The notes under the pieces: generated by a model
The model's database searches: none
The model's input: only the letters and a program-made list of their open reading frames with translations
What the model was told of the DNA's origin: nothing
Source: Candidatus Coproplasma excrementavium
GTDB lineage: Bacteria > Bacillota > Clostridia > Christensenellales > Borkfalkiaceae
DNA length: 32,207 nucleotides
Reading direction: 5' to 3'
Assembly: GCA_018715195.1 (NCBI GenBank)
Contig: DVMA01000041.1
Location: 1 to 32,207, forward strand
Shown here: piece after piece, positions 8,727-16,886 of the stretch
Position numbering within the stretch: the stretch's first letter is position 1
How the letters are laid out: each line of letters begins with the position of its first letter
Translations under genes and position numbers: made by a program

Positions 8727-8753
8727 AAAAGGGCGCGGCCATCGGCCGCGCCC
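8727..8753 (-). terminator. Terminator of the response regulator/kinase operon
   Basis: GGGCGCGGCC (8731-8740) and GGCCGCGCCC (8744-8753) form a perfect 10-bp stem with a three-base loop. On the minus strand it is followed by TTTTCGTGATTTTT, 28 bp beyond the kinase stop codon. Confidence 0.8.
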
Positions 8754-8780
8754 GTCATCTTTTGCGTCTGATTTAAGTTT

Positions 8781-10067
8781 TTACTCTATCGGAATGAGTA
8801 TGTCCAGCATAAAGAAGTTGTCTTTCAGCGAAAATACCGCATTTCCGCCGTATTTTCCGGCTATGTAGCGTATGCTGCGCGTGCCTATGCCGTGGTTCTG
8901 TTTGTCGTCTTTTGTGGTAAGCGGCAACCCGTCCTCAAATGTTACGGGGTGCGAACAGTAATTTTCCACGTGTATGCACAAAAAGTCGCCCTTCGCGCCT
9001 ATGTTAAGAAAGAGTATGCGGTTTTCTTCCTCATTTTCGCGCGCGGCGCTCTCGATGGCGTTGTCCAGCGCGTTGCCCAGCATGGACCACACGTCGGAAG
9101 GCTGTATCCTGCCCATCCGCGAACCGTCGGCCATATAGGTAAAGTTTATGCCTCGAGTTTCGCAGGTCAGCGATTTCTGCGTAAGCACGCTGTCCAGCGC
9201 CTCGTTTCCCGTCTTTGCCACGTTCTCGTAGAAGAGTACGGCGTCCTCAATGTCGCGCAGCTGCTCCGCGCTGTCCTTTCCGCCGTTTGCGCGTATCTGC
9301 GAAAGGCGGTGTTTAAGGTCGTGGCACTTTATGTTTACAAGGTCTATCGTCTCGCGCGAAAGGCGATACTGCTCGCGCTCGGCCTGCAACAGCGCCTCCA
9401 TGCGCTCGTTTTCCTGTTCAAGTTTGCCCACGCTGAAAGAGCTGTATTGCAGCAGCAGGGCAAGTATGTCCGAACAAGACATGCTCACACGCACTATAAG
9501 GTTGTCCGCAATGCCCTGCCACGTGGCAAATTTTACCAGCACGTCCACAAGCAGAACAACGCCCACCGTCAGAAGCATCATTGCCACGCGCTTTATGTTT
9601 ATATCCTCTTCGCGCGCGCTGCGGCGGGCAAAGGCCAGCCAGCCCAGGGGAAATATTATTGCGGCGCAGACAAAGTCTACAAGTATGCGGTATTCGCCCA
9701 GCACGGGGAACACATCGCGCAGACATATGCCTATGTTTACGGTAAAATTCTGCAGCGCATATGCGCCTATCCCGTTGAACATCACCTTTTTGAAGGAATA
9801 TGCCGAACAGAACCAGTGCAGAAGTACCGAAAGGGCAAATATGGGTATGGTTATGTATGAACCTAAGTTCAGCTGATTTTCGGGGAAGAAGTAGGCCGCG
9901 CCGATATATATCAGCAGCGCTATCGGCAGACGCCACGCAAAGCCCTTGCGCCTGCGGTACGGCAGCATAAACAGCAGTTCGGCAAAAAATAACTGGGTGG
10001 CAAACACAATGCGGGACTCCATGCCCATGCTTATGTGCTGTGAGTACCAGTCAATGAATTCCTGCAT
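8781..10067 (-). CDS. GHKL-type sensor histidine kinase (AgrC/LytTR-partner class)
   Basis: 428 residues. The N-terminal ~210 residues form about six membrane helices, followed by a coiled-coil linker (QENERMEALLQAEREQYRLSRE), the phosphoacceptor region KCHDLKHRL with His249, and a GHKL ATPase domain with N box LGNALDNAIESA (330-341) and G box NHGIGTRSI (391-399). This is the layout of kinases that partner LytTR regulators. It starts 3 bp after the stop codon of the response regulator, so the two form one operon and almost surely one two-component system. The signal is unknown; AgrC itself senses peptides, but no pre-peptide gene is seen nearby. The operon lies directly upstream of GH3 #1 on the same strand, separated by a strong terminator. 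Confidence 0.9.
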   Translation of the reverse strand: MQEFIDWYSQHISMGMESRIVFATQLFFAELLFMLPYRRRKGFAWRLPIALLIYIGAAYFFPENQLNLGSYITIPIFALSVLLHWFCSAYSFKKVMFNGIGAYALQNFTVNIGICLRDVFPVLGEYRILVDFVCAAIIFPLGWLAFARRSAREEDINIKRVAMMLLTVGVVLLVDVLVKFATWQGIADNLIVRVSMSCSDILALLLQYSSFSVGKLEQENERMEALLQAEREQYRLSRETIDLVNIKCHDLKHRLSQIRANGGKDSAEQLRDIEDAVLFYENVAKTGNEALDSVLTQKSLTCETRGINFTYMADGSRMGRIQPSDVWSMLGNALDNAIESAARENEEENRILFLNIGAKGDFLCIHVENYCSHPVTFEDGLPLTTKDDKQNHGIGTRSIRYIAGKYGGNAVFSLKDNFFMLDILIPIE

Positions 10068-10070
10068 ATG

Positions 10071-10781
10071 TTATACACCCCCGCCGCTGACATACAGCGT
10101 AAGCGCGTCCATGAACTCCTGTTTTCTTGTGCGGCTGAGGGGCAGGCTCTCTCCCGCAACGGTGACCGTGTCGCGGCGGACGTTGGAAACGTGCGCAAGA
10201 TTGACAAGAAAAGATGCGCTCGCCCGCGCAAAGTGTCTGCCTTCAAGCAGGCTTTCCGCCTCGGACATAGTCATCCGCGCGCGCCTGTCGCCATTCGTCG
10301 TATGAAAGTAGAGGTAGTGTTTTTCACTCTCCACATATAGTATGCTTCCGCAGTCAATGGCAATCTGTCCCTCGCTTGTGGGCAGCAGTATGTTCGCCTC
10401 GCGGCGGCGCAGACTGCTTTTCAATATCTTTTTCAGCTTTACGGAAAAAGTTCCCCACGTCAGCGGCTTGGCTATAAAGTCGGTTGCGCCCACTTCGTAG
10501 CCGTTTATCGCGTACTTGACCATATTCGTGACGAATATAAGGCACACGCTCTCGTCGCGCTCGCGCAGTTTGCGCGCGGCGGACATTCCGTCAAGATTGG
10601 GCATTTCAATGTCCATGAATATCACGTCTGAATTGGAGGTGTAGCCGCTTATAAAGTCAATTCCGTCGCGGTAGGTGGTAATTTCAAACTGTTCCTTGTT
10701 CTCGTCGGCATACCGATGCAAAAAACTGACAAGCAGGTCAATGCTTGCCAAATCGTCCTCAACTATTGCAACCCTTATCAT
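10071..10781 (-). CDS. LytTR-family response regulator
   Basis: 236 residues from the ATG at 10781 (MIRVAIVEDD), chosen over a longer frame because AAGGAG sits 6 bp upstream and the receiver domain begins here. The receiver domain carries Asp9/Asp10, the phosphoacceptor Asp57 (VIFMDIEMP), the Thr/Ser position in FVTN and Lys105 (IAKPL). Residues ~135-235 are a LytTR DNA-binding domain (LYVESEKHYLYFHT, FARASASFLVNLAHVSNVRRDTV, LPLSRTRKQEFMDAL). Such regulators bind pairs of short direct repeats near target promoters. It is first in the operon with the GHKL kinase and has a consensus promoter. Confidence 0.92.
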   Translation of the reverse strand: MIRVAIVEDDLASIDLLVSFLHRYADENKEQFEITTYRDGIDFISGYTSNSDVIFMDIEMPNLDGMSAARKLRERDESVCLIFVTNMVKYAINGYEVGATDFIAKPLTWGTFSVKLKKILKSSLRRREANILLPTSEGQIAIDCGSILYVESEKHYLYFHTTNGDRRARMTMSEAESLLEGRHFARASASFLVNLAHVSNVRRDTVTVAGESLPLSRTRKQEFMDALTLYVSGGGV

Positions 10782-10839
10782 ATTTTTCTCCTTATTTTCG
10801 CACCAGATTAAATACAGACTGAATGTAAAACACGGTTTA

Positions 10840-10867
10840 ATTATAACATAACACACCGTCTTGTCAA
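10840..10867 (-). promoter_or_regulatory. Consensus promoter of the two-component operon
   Basis: Read on the minus strand: TTGACA (10867-10862), a 16-bp spacer and TATAAT (10845-10840), with TG one base before the -10. Transcription should begin near 10833, leaving a leader of about 50 nt with a normal ribosome-binding site. Confidence 0.8.
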
Positions 10868-10884
10868 CCCCGATTGTAAAAAAA

Positions 10885-10897
10885 TTGCACCGTGCAA
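10885..10897. promoter_or_regulatory. 13-bp palindrome between divergent promoters
   Basis: TTGCAC-C-GTGCAA is a perfect inverted repeat about 18 bp upstream of the -35 box of the two-component operon and about 100 bp upstream of the PocR-AraC promoter. The position fits a binding site for an activator or repressor; the protein is unknown. Confidence 0.35.
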
Positions 10898-10998
10898 CTG
10901 CGGAAAAATATACGTATTCTCCGCGGCTGGAGGCGGAAAAACAATGGGTGATTTTGCTCTACAATTGGGTATTTTTGTTTTTTATTTATACATAAGTA

Positions 10999-11027
10999 TT
11001 GAAAATGACTGTGCGGAGGAGTATAAT
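10999..11027 (+). promoter_or_regulatory. Promoter of the PocR-AraC gene, apparently leaderless
   Basis: TTGAAA (10999-11004), a 17-bp spacer and TATAAT (11022-11027). The ATG at 11036 begins only 9 bp after the -10 box, so transcription would start at or within one or two bases of the start codon. Confidence 0.6.
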
Positions 11028-11035
11028 TCGGGTGT

Positions 11036-11869
11036 ATGATAAGTTCGTTCGACAAAAGCAATCTCGAAGGTTTGCTGTATGATTTTTACACCGCGGTCGG
11101 CATACGCATTTCCATATTCGATGACGAATTCAGTCTGGTCACCGAATATCCCGAGCGGCCTCCCGAATTTTGTGCGCTGATAAGGGCGTCGGAAAAGGGA
11201 CTGGAGGGTTGTCGCAGGTGTGACGCTGCGGCGTGCAACCGCGCAAAAAAACTGCATAAGCCGCACATATACACCTGTCACGCAGGCCTTACCGAGGCTA
11301 TTACGCCCATCCAGCTCGGCGGAGGAGTCGTGGGCTACGCCATACTGGCGCATATGATGCCGGGCGAAAATTACGAAAAAGCGGTGGAAAATGCCTGTCG
11401 GCTGGCGCAGGGCTACGGCGTTCCCGAAGAAAAGAGCCTTGCCGCCGTGCGCGCAATCACTCCGCGCAGTTCCACGCAGATTAACGCCGCCGTGCACATT
11501 CTGGACGCCGTCTCGGCCTATGTGCAGATTCGCAATCTCGCCAGGTGGAAGAACGATGACATCGCCGTGGAGATAGAAAAGTATATCCGCGAAAATCTTG
11601 CGCGGGACATAACTTCGCAGACCCTGTGCGAAAAATTTCATTGCTCGCGGTCGGCGCTCTATCATATCTCAATGCAGGCGTTCGGAATGGGGATAAAGCA
11701 GTACGTGGCCTTTATCAGAATGGAGAATGCCAAAAAAATGCTCTCATCGGGCGCGGATATAGCGCAGACCGCGGCCGAAAACGGCTTTAAAGATTACAGC
11801 TATTTCTGCCGTGCGTTCCGCCGCGAAACGGGTTGCACGCCCGCCCGTTACAGGGACAAATTCAACTGA
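11036..11869 (+). CDS. AraC-family regulator with PocR-type sensory domain
   Basis: 277 residues. Residues ~5-165 look like a PocR domain: Cys residues in FCALIRASEKGLEGCRRCDAAACNRA and IYTCHAGLTEAITPIQLGGGVVGYAILAHM are typical of this small-molecule-binding, possibly metal- or redox-sensitive, domain. Residues ~185-277 are an AraC-type double helix-turn-helix (LARDITSQTLCEKFHCSRSALYHI and ADIAQTAAENGFKDYSYFCRAFRRETGCTPARYR). It lies 95 bp upstream of xylA on the same strand, so it probably controls xylA-xylB, the role XylR proteins play elsewhere; whether the ligand is xylose is unproven. A GGAGGAG lies at 11015-11021 but is too far from the ATG and partly upstream of the -10, so it probably does not guide translation. 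Confidence 0.87.
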   Translation: MISSFDKSNLEGLLYDFYTAVGIRISIFDDEFSLVTEYPERPPEFCALIRASEKGLEGCRRCDAAACNRAKKLHKPHIYTCHAGLTEAITPIQLGGGVVGYAILAHMMPGENYEKAVENACRLAQGYGVPEEKSLAAVRAITPRSSTQINAAVHILDAVSAYVQIRNLARWKNDDIAVEIEKYIRENLARDITSQTLCEKFHCSRSALYHISMQAFGMGIKQYVAFIRMENAKKMLSSGADIAQTAAENGFKDYSYFCRAFRRETGCTPARYRDKFN

Positions 11870-11964
11870 CGGACAGATATCGTCTGCACATTCTTAAAAT
11901 CAAACGTTTTGCGGCCGTGTATGTCGCCGCTCAGATACTGTATACATAAAATGGAGGAGTTTTT

Positions 11965-13284
11965 ATGAAAGAATATTTTGAAAACGTGCCCGAAATCAGG
12001 TATGCGGGCGCTGACAGCAAAGACCCATTCACATTCAGATTTTACGATGCCGACCGCGTGGTGCTCGGCAAACCGATGCGCGAACATCTGCCCTTTGCAA
12101 TGGCCTGGTGGCATAACCTTTGCGCAAACGGCACGGATATGTTCGGCCGCGGTACGGCGGATAAGTCCTTCGGCGAAGTGCCCGGCACAATGGCCCACGC
12201 AAAGGCAAAGGTTGACGCGGGCTTCGAGTTTATGCGCAAGCTGGGAATACGTTATTTCTGTTTCCACGATGTGGACCTCGTTCCCGAGGCGGACGACATA
12301 AAGGAAACCAACCGCAGACTGGACGAAATTTCCGACTATATTCTCTCAAAGATGAAGGATACGGGCATAAAGTGTCTGTGGGGCACGGCAAATATGTTCG
12401 GCAATCCCCGCTATATGAACGGTGCGGGCTCTTCAAACAGTTTCGATGTGTACTGCTTTGCGGCGGCGCAGATTAAAAAGGCGCTGGACATAACTGTAAA
12501 GCTCGGCGGCAGAGGGTACGTGTTCTGGGGCGGCAGAGAGGGGTACGAAACGCTGCTCAATACAGACGTCGCCTTCGAGCAGGAAAATATCGCCTGCCTT
12601 ATGAAAATGGCGGTGGAGTATGGCAGAAGCATAGGGTTCAAGGGCGACTTTTACGTTGAACCTAAACCCAAGGAGCCTATGAAGCACCAGTACGACTTTG
12701 ACGCCGCAACCGCAATAGGCTTTTTAAAGGCGCACGGACTGGATAAAGATTTCAAACTGAACATAGAGGCCAACCACGCCACGCTCGCAGGCCATACATT
12801 TGAACACGAGCTGCGCATTGCGGGCATGAACGGCATGCTCGGTTCGGTGGACGCCAATCAGGGCGATATGTTCCTCGGCTGGGACACCGATGAATTTCCC
12901 TATGACGTGTATACCTCGACTATGGCAATGTATGAGATAATCAGGGCGGGCGGCCTTACCGGCGGTTTCAATTTCGACGCCAAGAACCGCAGGCCTTCAT
13001 ACACGCACGAGGATATGTTCCACGCGTACATACTCGGCATGGATACGTGGGCGCTGGGACTTATCAAGGCGGCGGAAATAATAGAGGACGGCAGACTGGA
13101 TAAGTTTGTAAAACAGCGCTATGCAAGCTACGGACAGAGCGAGCTTGGCAGAAAGGTACTTGCAAAAACTGCCATTTTGAAGGAGCTTGCCGCCCGTGCC
13201 GACAGCCTTGGCGCGCCCGAACTTCCTTCAAGCGGCAGACAGGAGTATCTGCAGTCTGTAATAAATTCCATACTTTTCAGATAA
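11965..13284 (+). CDS. xylA: Xylose isomerase
   Basis: 439 residues, the normal length for class II xylose isomerases; GGAGGAG lies 6 bp before the ATG. It converts D-xylose to D-xylulose in the cytoplasm using two divalent metal ions. All expected active-site residues are present: His101 and Asp104 (FHDVD), Glu232 and Lys234 (VEPKPKEP), Glu268 and His271 ([18 protein letters not shown]), Asp296, Asp307 and Asp309 ([17 protein letters not shown]) and Asp338. The signature [17 protein letters not shown] lies at 185-201. xylB follows after 54 bp. The spacer upstream contains the palindrome AAACGTTT (11902-11909) and two CAGATA copies (11874, 11932), possible operator sequences, but no convincing promoter. 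Confidence 0.97.
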   Translation: MKEYFENVPEIRYAGADSKDPFTFRFYDADRVVLGKPMREHLPFAMAWWHNLCANGTDMFGRGTADKSFGEVPGTMAHAKAKVDAGFEFMRKLGIRYFCFHDVDLVPEADDIKETNRRLDEISDYILSKMKDTGIKCLWGTANMFGNPRYMNGAGSSNSFDVYCFAAAQIKKALDITVKLGGRGYVFWGGREGYETLLNTDVAFEQENIACLMKMAVEYGRSIGFKGDFYVEPKPKEPMKHQYDFDAATAIGFLKAHGLDKDFKLNIEANHATLAGHTFEHELRIAGMNGMLGSVDANQGDMFLGWDTDEFPYDVYTSTMAMYEIIRAGGLTGGFNFDAKNRRPSYTHEDMFHAYILGMDTWALGLIKAAEIIEDGRLDKFVKQRYASYGQSELGRKVLAKTAILKELAARADSLGAPELPSSGRQEYLQSVINSILFR

Positions 13285-13338
13285 TTTGCGCTACAGAGTT
13301 TATGCTCCGCGGCAAATTGCTGCGCTTAGGGAGGCGTT

Positions 13339-14793
13339 ATGAATTATATTGGCATAGACCTTGGCACGTCGGCGGTAAAACTTCTGCTGTGCGACGGTCG
13401 CGGAAAAATACTTTCTGAAGTTTCGGAAAGTTATCCCGTATACACCCCGCACGCGGGTTGGAGCGAACAGAACCCCGAGGACTGGTTTGACGCCGTGCTC
13501 CGCGGCCTTGAACGGCTTGGCGGGGAGGACGTAGCGGGAATTTCGTTCGGCGGACAGATGCACGGCCTTGTGGCGCTTGACGAGCACGATAACGTAATCC
13601 GCCCGTGCATATTGTGGAACGACGGCCGCACGGAGAGACAGACGGAGTGGCTCAACAACGTATTCGGCAGGGAAAAACTTTCCGCGTTCACGGGCAATAT
13701 CGCCTTTGCGGGGTTCACTGCGCCTAAACTGTTGTGGCTGAAAGAAAACGAGCCTCAGAATTTTGCAAAAATCAGCAAAATAATGCTGCCCAAGGACTAC
13801 ATAGCTTACCGAATTACGGGCACTTTCTGCACCGACTATTCAGATGCTTCCGGCACGCTTCTGCTGGACGTAAAAAACAGACGGTGGTCGCAGGAGATGT
13901 GCAATGTTTGCGGCATATATGCGGAGCAATTGCCTCGGCTGTATGAAAGTTATGCCCCCGTAGGCTATGTGAAAAGCTGCTACCGCGGTATCGGCGGGAT
14001 AGGCGAGCTCACGGTGGTTGCGGCGGGTGCGGGCGACAATGCTGCCGCGGCAATCGGCACTGGTACGGTGTATGACGGCGCCTGCAATATCTCCCTCGGC
14101 ACAAGCGGCACTCTGTTCATCTCGAACGATAAATTTCTTTCTGATAAAAACAACGCCCTTCATTCGTTTGCGCACGCAAACGGCAGGTACCACCTTATGG
14201 GCTGTCTGCTCTCGGCGGCCTCGGCAAATAAATGGTGGACGGAGGATATATTGGGGGCAAATTACTCTCTGGCAGAGCAGGCCAGGGACATAATGGGCAA
14301 AAATGAAGTGCTCTTTCTGCCATATCTTTCGGGGGAGCGCAGTCCGCACAACGATGTGAATGCTCGCGGAGCATTCATCGGGCTTACACCTTCGACAACA
14401 CGCGCGCAGATGTCGCTTGCCGTGCTTGAAGGCGTTGCATTTGCCTTCCGTGACTGCCTTAATATCGCCGTGCGCGACGGGGTAAGCGTGACAAGCAGTA
14501 CAATATGCGGCGGAGGTGCAAAGAGCAGGCTGTGGTGCGAAATTATGGCTGATGTGCTTGGTATCCGCATAGATTCGGTGAAAACCGAGCAGGGCCCTTC
14601 CTACGGGGCGGCAATTCTTGCAATGGTGGCGTGCGGGGAGTATCCCTCGGTGGAGGAGGCCGTAGGCAGAATAATCAGGCGCGTGCCCCTGGTTCAGCCT
14701 GATGAAAAAATTTCTGCGCTTTATAATCAGCGGTATGCCGCATTTTCCTCTCTGTATCCCGCGCTTAAAAAATGGTTCAAAGAAAATGCGTAA
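13339..14793 (+). CDS. xylB: Xylulokinase
   Basis: 484 residues of the FGGY sugar kinase family; start supported by AGGGAGG 4 bp upstream. It phosphorylates D-xylulose to xylulose 5-phosphate, which enters the pentose phosphate pathway. The ATP-binding phosphate-1 motif is IGIDLGTSAVKLLL (4-17), the sugar-contact region is GISFGGQMHGLV (67-78), and the catalytic base is Asp233 in AGAGDNAA, the same number as in E. coli XylB. NISLGTSGTLF (250-260) and GGGAKSRLWCEIMADV are the C-terminal nucleotide-binding motifs. It is co-transcribed with xylA. No xylose transporter is in the window, so uptake must be encoded elsewhere. Confidence 0.95.
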   Translation: MNYIGIDLGTSAVKLLLCDGRGKILSEVSESYPVYTPHAGWSEQNPEDWFDAVLRGLERLGGEDVAGISFGGQMHGLVALDEHDNVIRPCILWNDGRTERQTEWLNNVFGREKLSAFTGNIAFAGFTAPKLLWLKENEPQNFAKISKIMLPKDYIAYRITGTFCTDYSDASGTLLLDVKNRRWSQEMCNVCGIYAEQLPRLYESYAPVGYVKSCYRGIGGIGELTVVAAGAGDNAAAAIGTGTVYDGACNISLGTSGTLFISNDKFLSDKNNALHSFAHANGRYHLMGCLLSAASANKWWTEDILGANYSLAEQARDIMGKNEVLFLPYLSGERSPHNDVNARGAFIGLTPSTTRAQMSLAVLEGVAFAFRDCLNIAVRDGVSVTSSTICGGGAKSRLWCEIMADVLGIRIDSVKTEQGPSYGAAILAMVACGEYPSVEEAVGRIIRRVPLVQPDEKISALYNQRYAAFSSLYPALKKWFKENA

Positions 14794-14800
14794 CTGTTTT

Positions 14801-14829
14801 AATGGGCGCCGCGTTATGCGGCGCCCATT
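14801..14829 (+). terminator. Hairpin terminating the xylAB operon
   Basis: AATGGGCGCCGC (14801-14812) pairs perfectly with GCGGCGCCCATT (14818-14829). There is no T run directly after it, so it may be a weak terminator or an RNA-stabilising end. Confidence 0.6.
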
Positions 14830-14855
14830 CGCATATAAAATAATCTGATTTTGTG

Positions 14856-14884
14856 TTGTATGTTTTCTTTCTTTGCGCTATAAT
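14856..14884 (+). promoter_or_regulatory. Promoter of the ybaK-like gene
   Basis: TTGTAT (14856-14861), a 17-bp spacer and TATAAT (14879-14884). The leader of about 95 nt carries a copy of the 28-nt repeat and a GC hairpin just ahead of the ribosome-binding site. Confidence 0.65.
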
Positions 14885-14909
14885 GGTATGTGAAAGGGAG
14901 TGTGCCGCG

Positions 14910-14937
14910 ATAGTTGCGGCATATGTGCCGTTCAATT
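14910..14937 (-). repeat. 28-nt hairpin repeat, copy 1
   Basis: Read on the minus strand: AATTGAACGGCACATATG followed by CCGCAACTAT. It shares ATATGCCGCAACTAT with copy 4. It lies inside the 5' leader of the ybaK-like gene. Confidence 0.75.
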
Positions 14938-14955
14938 AAAAAATTGTGGCTGAAT

Positions 14956-14972
14956 GCGGGCTTTTTGCCCGC
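14956..14972 (+). promoter_or_regulatory. Leader hairpin just before the ybaK ribosome-binding site
   Basis: GCGGGC, loop TTTTT, GCCCGC ends 5 bp before GGAGGAG. It could modulate translation; without a T run after the stem it is not a standard terminator. Confidence 0.4.
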
Positions 14973-14986
14973 TGTACGGAGGAGAT

Positions 14987-15448
14987 ATGAACAAGACGAA
15001 CGCTATGAGGATTATTGAGCGCGACGGCGCGGAATATACCGTGCATACATACGATGGCGGCGCGCTTTCCGGTGTGGCCGTTGCCGAAGAGTTGGGGGAG
15101 GATGTGTCCAGGGTGTACAAAACGCTTGTCACCACGTCGGGGCCGGGTAAATTTTTCGTGTTTGTAATTCCCGTTGCGGAGGAGCTCGACCTCAAAAAAG
15201 CTGCAAAGGCGGCGGGGGAAAAGTCTGTGGAGATGTTGCCGCAGAAACAGCTTCTGCCCGTCACCGGCTATATTCACGGCGGTTGTTCGCCCGTCGGAAT
15301 GAAGAAGTTGTTTCCCACCTTTTTCGACAGCTCTGCCGAAGGAAAGGTTATATTTGTCAGCGCGGGCAAGGTGGGCATGCAGGTTGAACTTTCCTCTGCC
15401 GAGCTTGTGCGCATAACGGGTGCATCCTTTGCGCCGCTCACAAGGTAA
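14987..15448 (+). CDS. ybaK: YbaK/EbsC family aminoacyl-tRNA deacylase
   Basis: 153 residues from the ATG at 14987 (MNKTNAMRIIERDG), chosen because GGAGGAG lies directly upstream; a longer frame from 14954 has no such site. The family removes wrongly attached amino acids from tRNA, typically Cys from Cys-tRNA(Pro), in the cytoplasm. The catalytic Lys45 is in RVYKTLV, and the substrate pocket motif GGCSPVGMKKLFPTFFD lies at ~97-113. The C-terminus (GKVIFVSAGKVGMQVELSSAELVRITGASFAPLT) is also typical. It stands alone with its own promoter and terminator and is not obviously tied to the sugar genes. Confidence 0.93.
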   Translation: MNKTNAMRIIERDGAEYTVHTYDGGALSGVAVAEELGEDVSRVYKTLVTTSGPGKFFVFVIPVAEELDLKKAAKAAGEKSVEMLPQKQLLPVTGYIHGGCSPVGMKKLFPTFFDSSAEGKVIFVSAGKVGMQVELSSAELVRITGASFAPLTR

Positions 15449-15469
15449 TTTTAGTCATTTATTTTATGC

Positions 15470-15504
15470 GCCGTGCGTTTTCTTTCGCACGGCTTTTCGC
15501 GTTT
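15470..15504 (+). terminator. Terminator of the ybaK-like gene
   Basis: GCCGTGCG (15470-15477) pairs with CGCACGGC (15486-15493) over an eight-base T-rich loop and is followed by TTTTCGCGTTTTT. Confidence 0.75.
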
Positions 15505-15510
15505 TTATTA

Positions 15511-15534
15511 AATTGCCCCGCATATATGGCCTAT
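15511..15534 (+). repeat. 28-nt hairpin repeat, copy 2
   Basis: AATTGCCCCGCATATATGGC is identical to the matching part of copy 6, but the right arm (GCAACTAT) is changed to CTAT. It lies between the ybaK terminator and the promoter of the second kinase. Confidence 0.75.
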
Positions 15535-15648
15535 TTAACGCGCTTTCTGATGTGTAAAATGCGATATTTTTTGTTTTTTTGATGTAAATGCTCCTATATT
15601 CAGGAGCGTTATTTCGTTCCTTTTTATGCTCCGTTCGTTCTGCGGCTA

Positions 15649-15676
15649 TTGACTTTTGCGGTCGGAATGGTATCAT
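15649..15676 (+). promoter_or_regulatory. Promoter of the second kinase / GH3 #2 operon
   Basis: TTGACT (15649-15654), a 16-bp spacer and TATCAT (15671-15676) with TGG before it (extended -10). The start codon chosen at 15693 leaves a leader of only about 10 nt. Confidence 0.65.
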
Positions 15677-15692
15677 TTATTCGGTAGGCGGT

Positions 15693-16886
15693 ATGGGAAA
15701 TTATTTTGTAGATTTTTTTGTTGAACTCAAATTCGGACTTTTGGGAGCGATGATGAATATTGTCGCCGCCATCCTTATTCCCGTACTGTTCGACGAACTC
15801 AATGTAAAAAAAGTCAGATCATGGCTTAAGCTGGCCCTTCATATGCTTATATGCGCCGTGCTCATGACTGTTTTCTGTGCGGTATATTATCTGTGGACTT
15901 CAAAGGGCATGCCGCAGATATGTTGCGCCGCGGTGACGGTGATTTACGCAATTTTCTTTGTGAAGTCCAATATGCCTTCCAGGCTGATGATGGCTGTTTC
16001 ATACATATCCTGTCATATGAATGTGTTTGTAATCTGCTTTTCCATAAGCGACCTGCTTAAAATTGCGGGGGCGAAGGGTGAACAGGTAATTGCCGTTCTT
16101 ATGTGCATAATAATACTCACAAGCTGCATGCTCTTTCTGCGCAACTATGCCGTAAGGAACATCAGCGAAATACCGGTAATAAGCGTAGTGCTGGTCTGCG
16201 TGGTGGGCGCGATAAACATAATTTACTGGGTTATGTCCAATGTTATGGATATAGAGCCCGCGCTGGACATAATCTTCGGCATAATAGTTGTCGTGCTTTT
16301 GCTGTTTGCCTATTACAGCGCCTATGCGCTTTCCGTGAACATCAACAAGACCCACCGCGACCGTGCCCAGGCAATGATGCGCATGGCTGATGAACGGCTG
16401 ATGCGTGCGTCTGAGGAAAATCTTGAATCGATGCGCAAACTGCGGCACGAACTAAAAAACCAGTACGCATATATGCGGCTTTTGCTCAGGGAAAAGCAAT
16501 ACGACAAGCTTGACGCCTATTTTTCGCAGTATGAAGCCAGTCTGCCCGAAACGCTGTTCTATATAGACTGCGGCAACCGCACGATAAATGCAATAATCGC
16601 CGTGGAAGAGGGCAAGGCGAAAAGCGCTGACGTAAAGCTCGATTGCAGAATAGAGGTTCCGTCCGACCTTCCCGTAAAGGATATCGACCTGTGCACGGTG
16701 ATAATGAATCTCATAAACAATGCCGTGGAGTATTGCGAAAGATATCCCGAACTTGCCGACCGCACCGTAAGTGTTGCGATAAGACTGATAAACAGTGTTC
16801 TGCATTTTGCTCTGTTTTTGACGCCGTTCGTTCCGCGGAGGGAGAAGTTGATACTTTCAGTGCGCCGTATTATCCGCGCGTATTGA
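15693..16886 (+). CDS. Second GHKL-type sensor kinase, frameshifted near its end
   Basis: 397 residues in the open frame. An upstream ATG at 15588 lies before the promoter, so MGNYFVDFF at 15693 is preferred. About six membrane helices (residues ~14-215) precede a linker and the phosphoacceptor region RKLRHELKNQY (His252), then the N box VIMNLINNAVEY (336-347). After residue ~375 the sequence turns unnatural (LTPFVPRREKLILSVRR) and stops. Adding one T to the T5 run at 16815-16819 moves into a frame that reads FFDAVRSAEGEVDTF, then LKARSADIIMSALGVVHG, and stops at 16960, 13 bp before GH3 #2. So the gene probably ended at 16960 (~422 residues) and has lost one T, or the base is a sequencing error. 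No GxG box is seen even in the restored end. No response regulator is adjacent. Confidence 0.75.
   Translation: MGNYFVDFFVELKFGLLGAMMNIVAAILIPVLFDELNVKKVRSWLKLALHMLICAVLMTVFCAVYYLWTSKGMPQICCAAVTVIYAIFFVKSNMPSRLMMAVSYISCHMNVFVICFSISDLLKIAGAKGEQVIAVLMCIIILTSCMLFLRNYAVRNISEIPVISVVLVCVVGAINIIYWVMSNVMDIEPALDIIFGIIVVVLLLFAYYSAYALSVNINKTHRDRAQAMMRMADERLMRASEENLESMRKLRHELKNQYAYMRLLLREKQYDKLDAYFSQYEASLPETLFYIDCGNRTINAIIAVEEGKAKSADVKLDCRIEVPSDLPVKDIDLCTVIMNLINNAVEYCERYPELADRTVSVAIRLINSVLHFALFLTPFVPRREKLILSVRRIIRAY

Noticed and set aside
10864-11061. Small minus-strand frame across the divergent promoters
   Set aside because: It overlaps two good promoters and a palindrome; no start signal.
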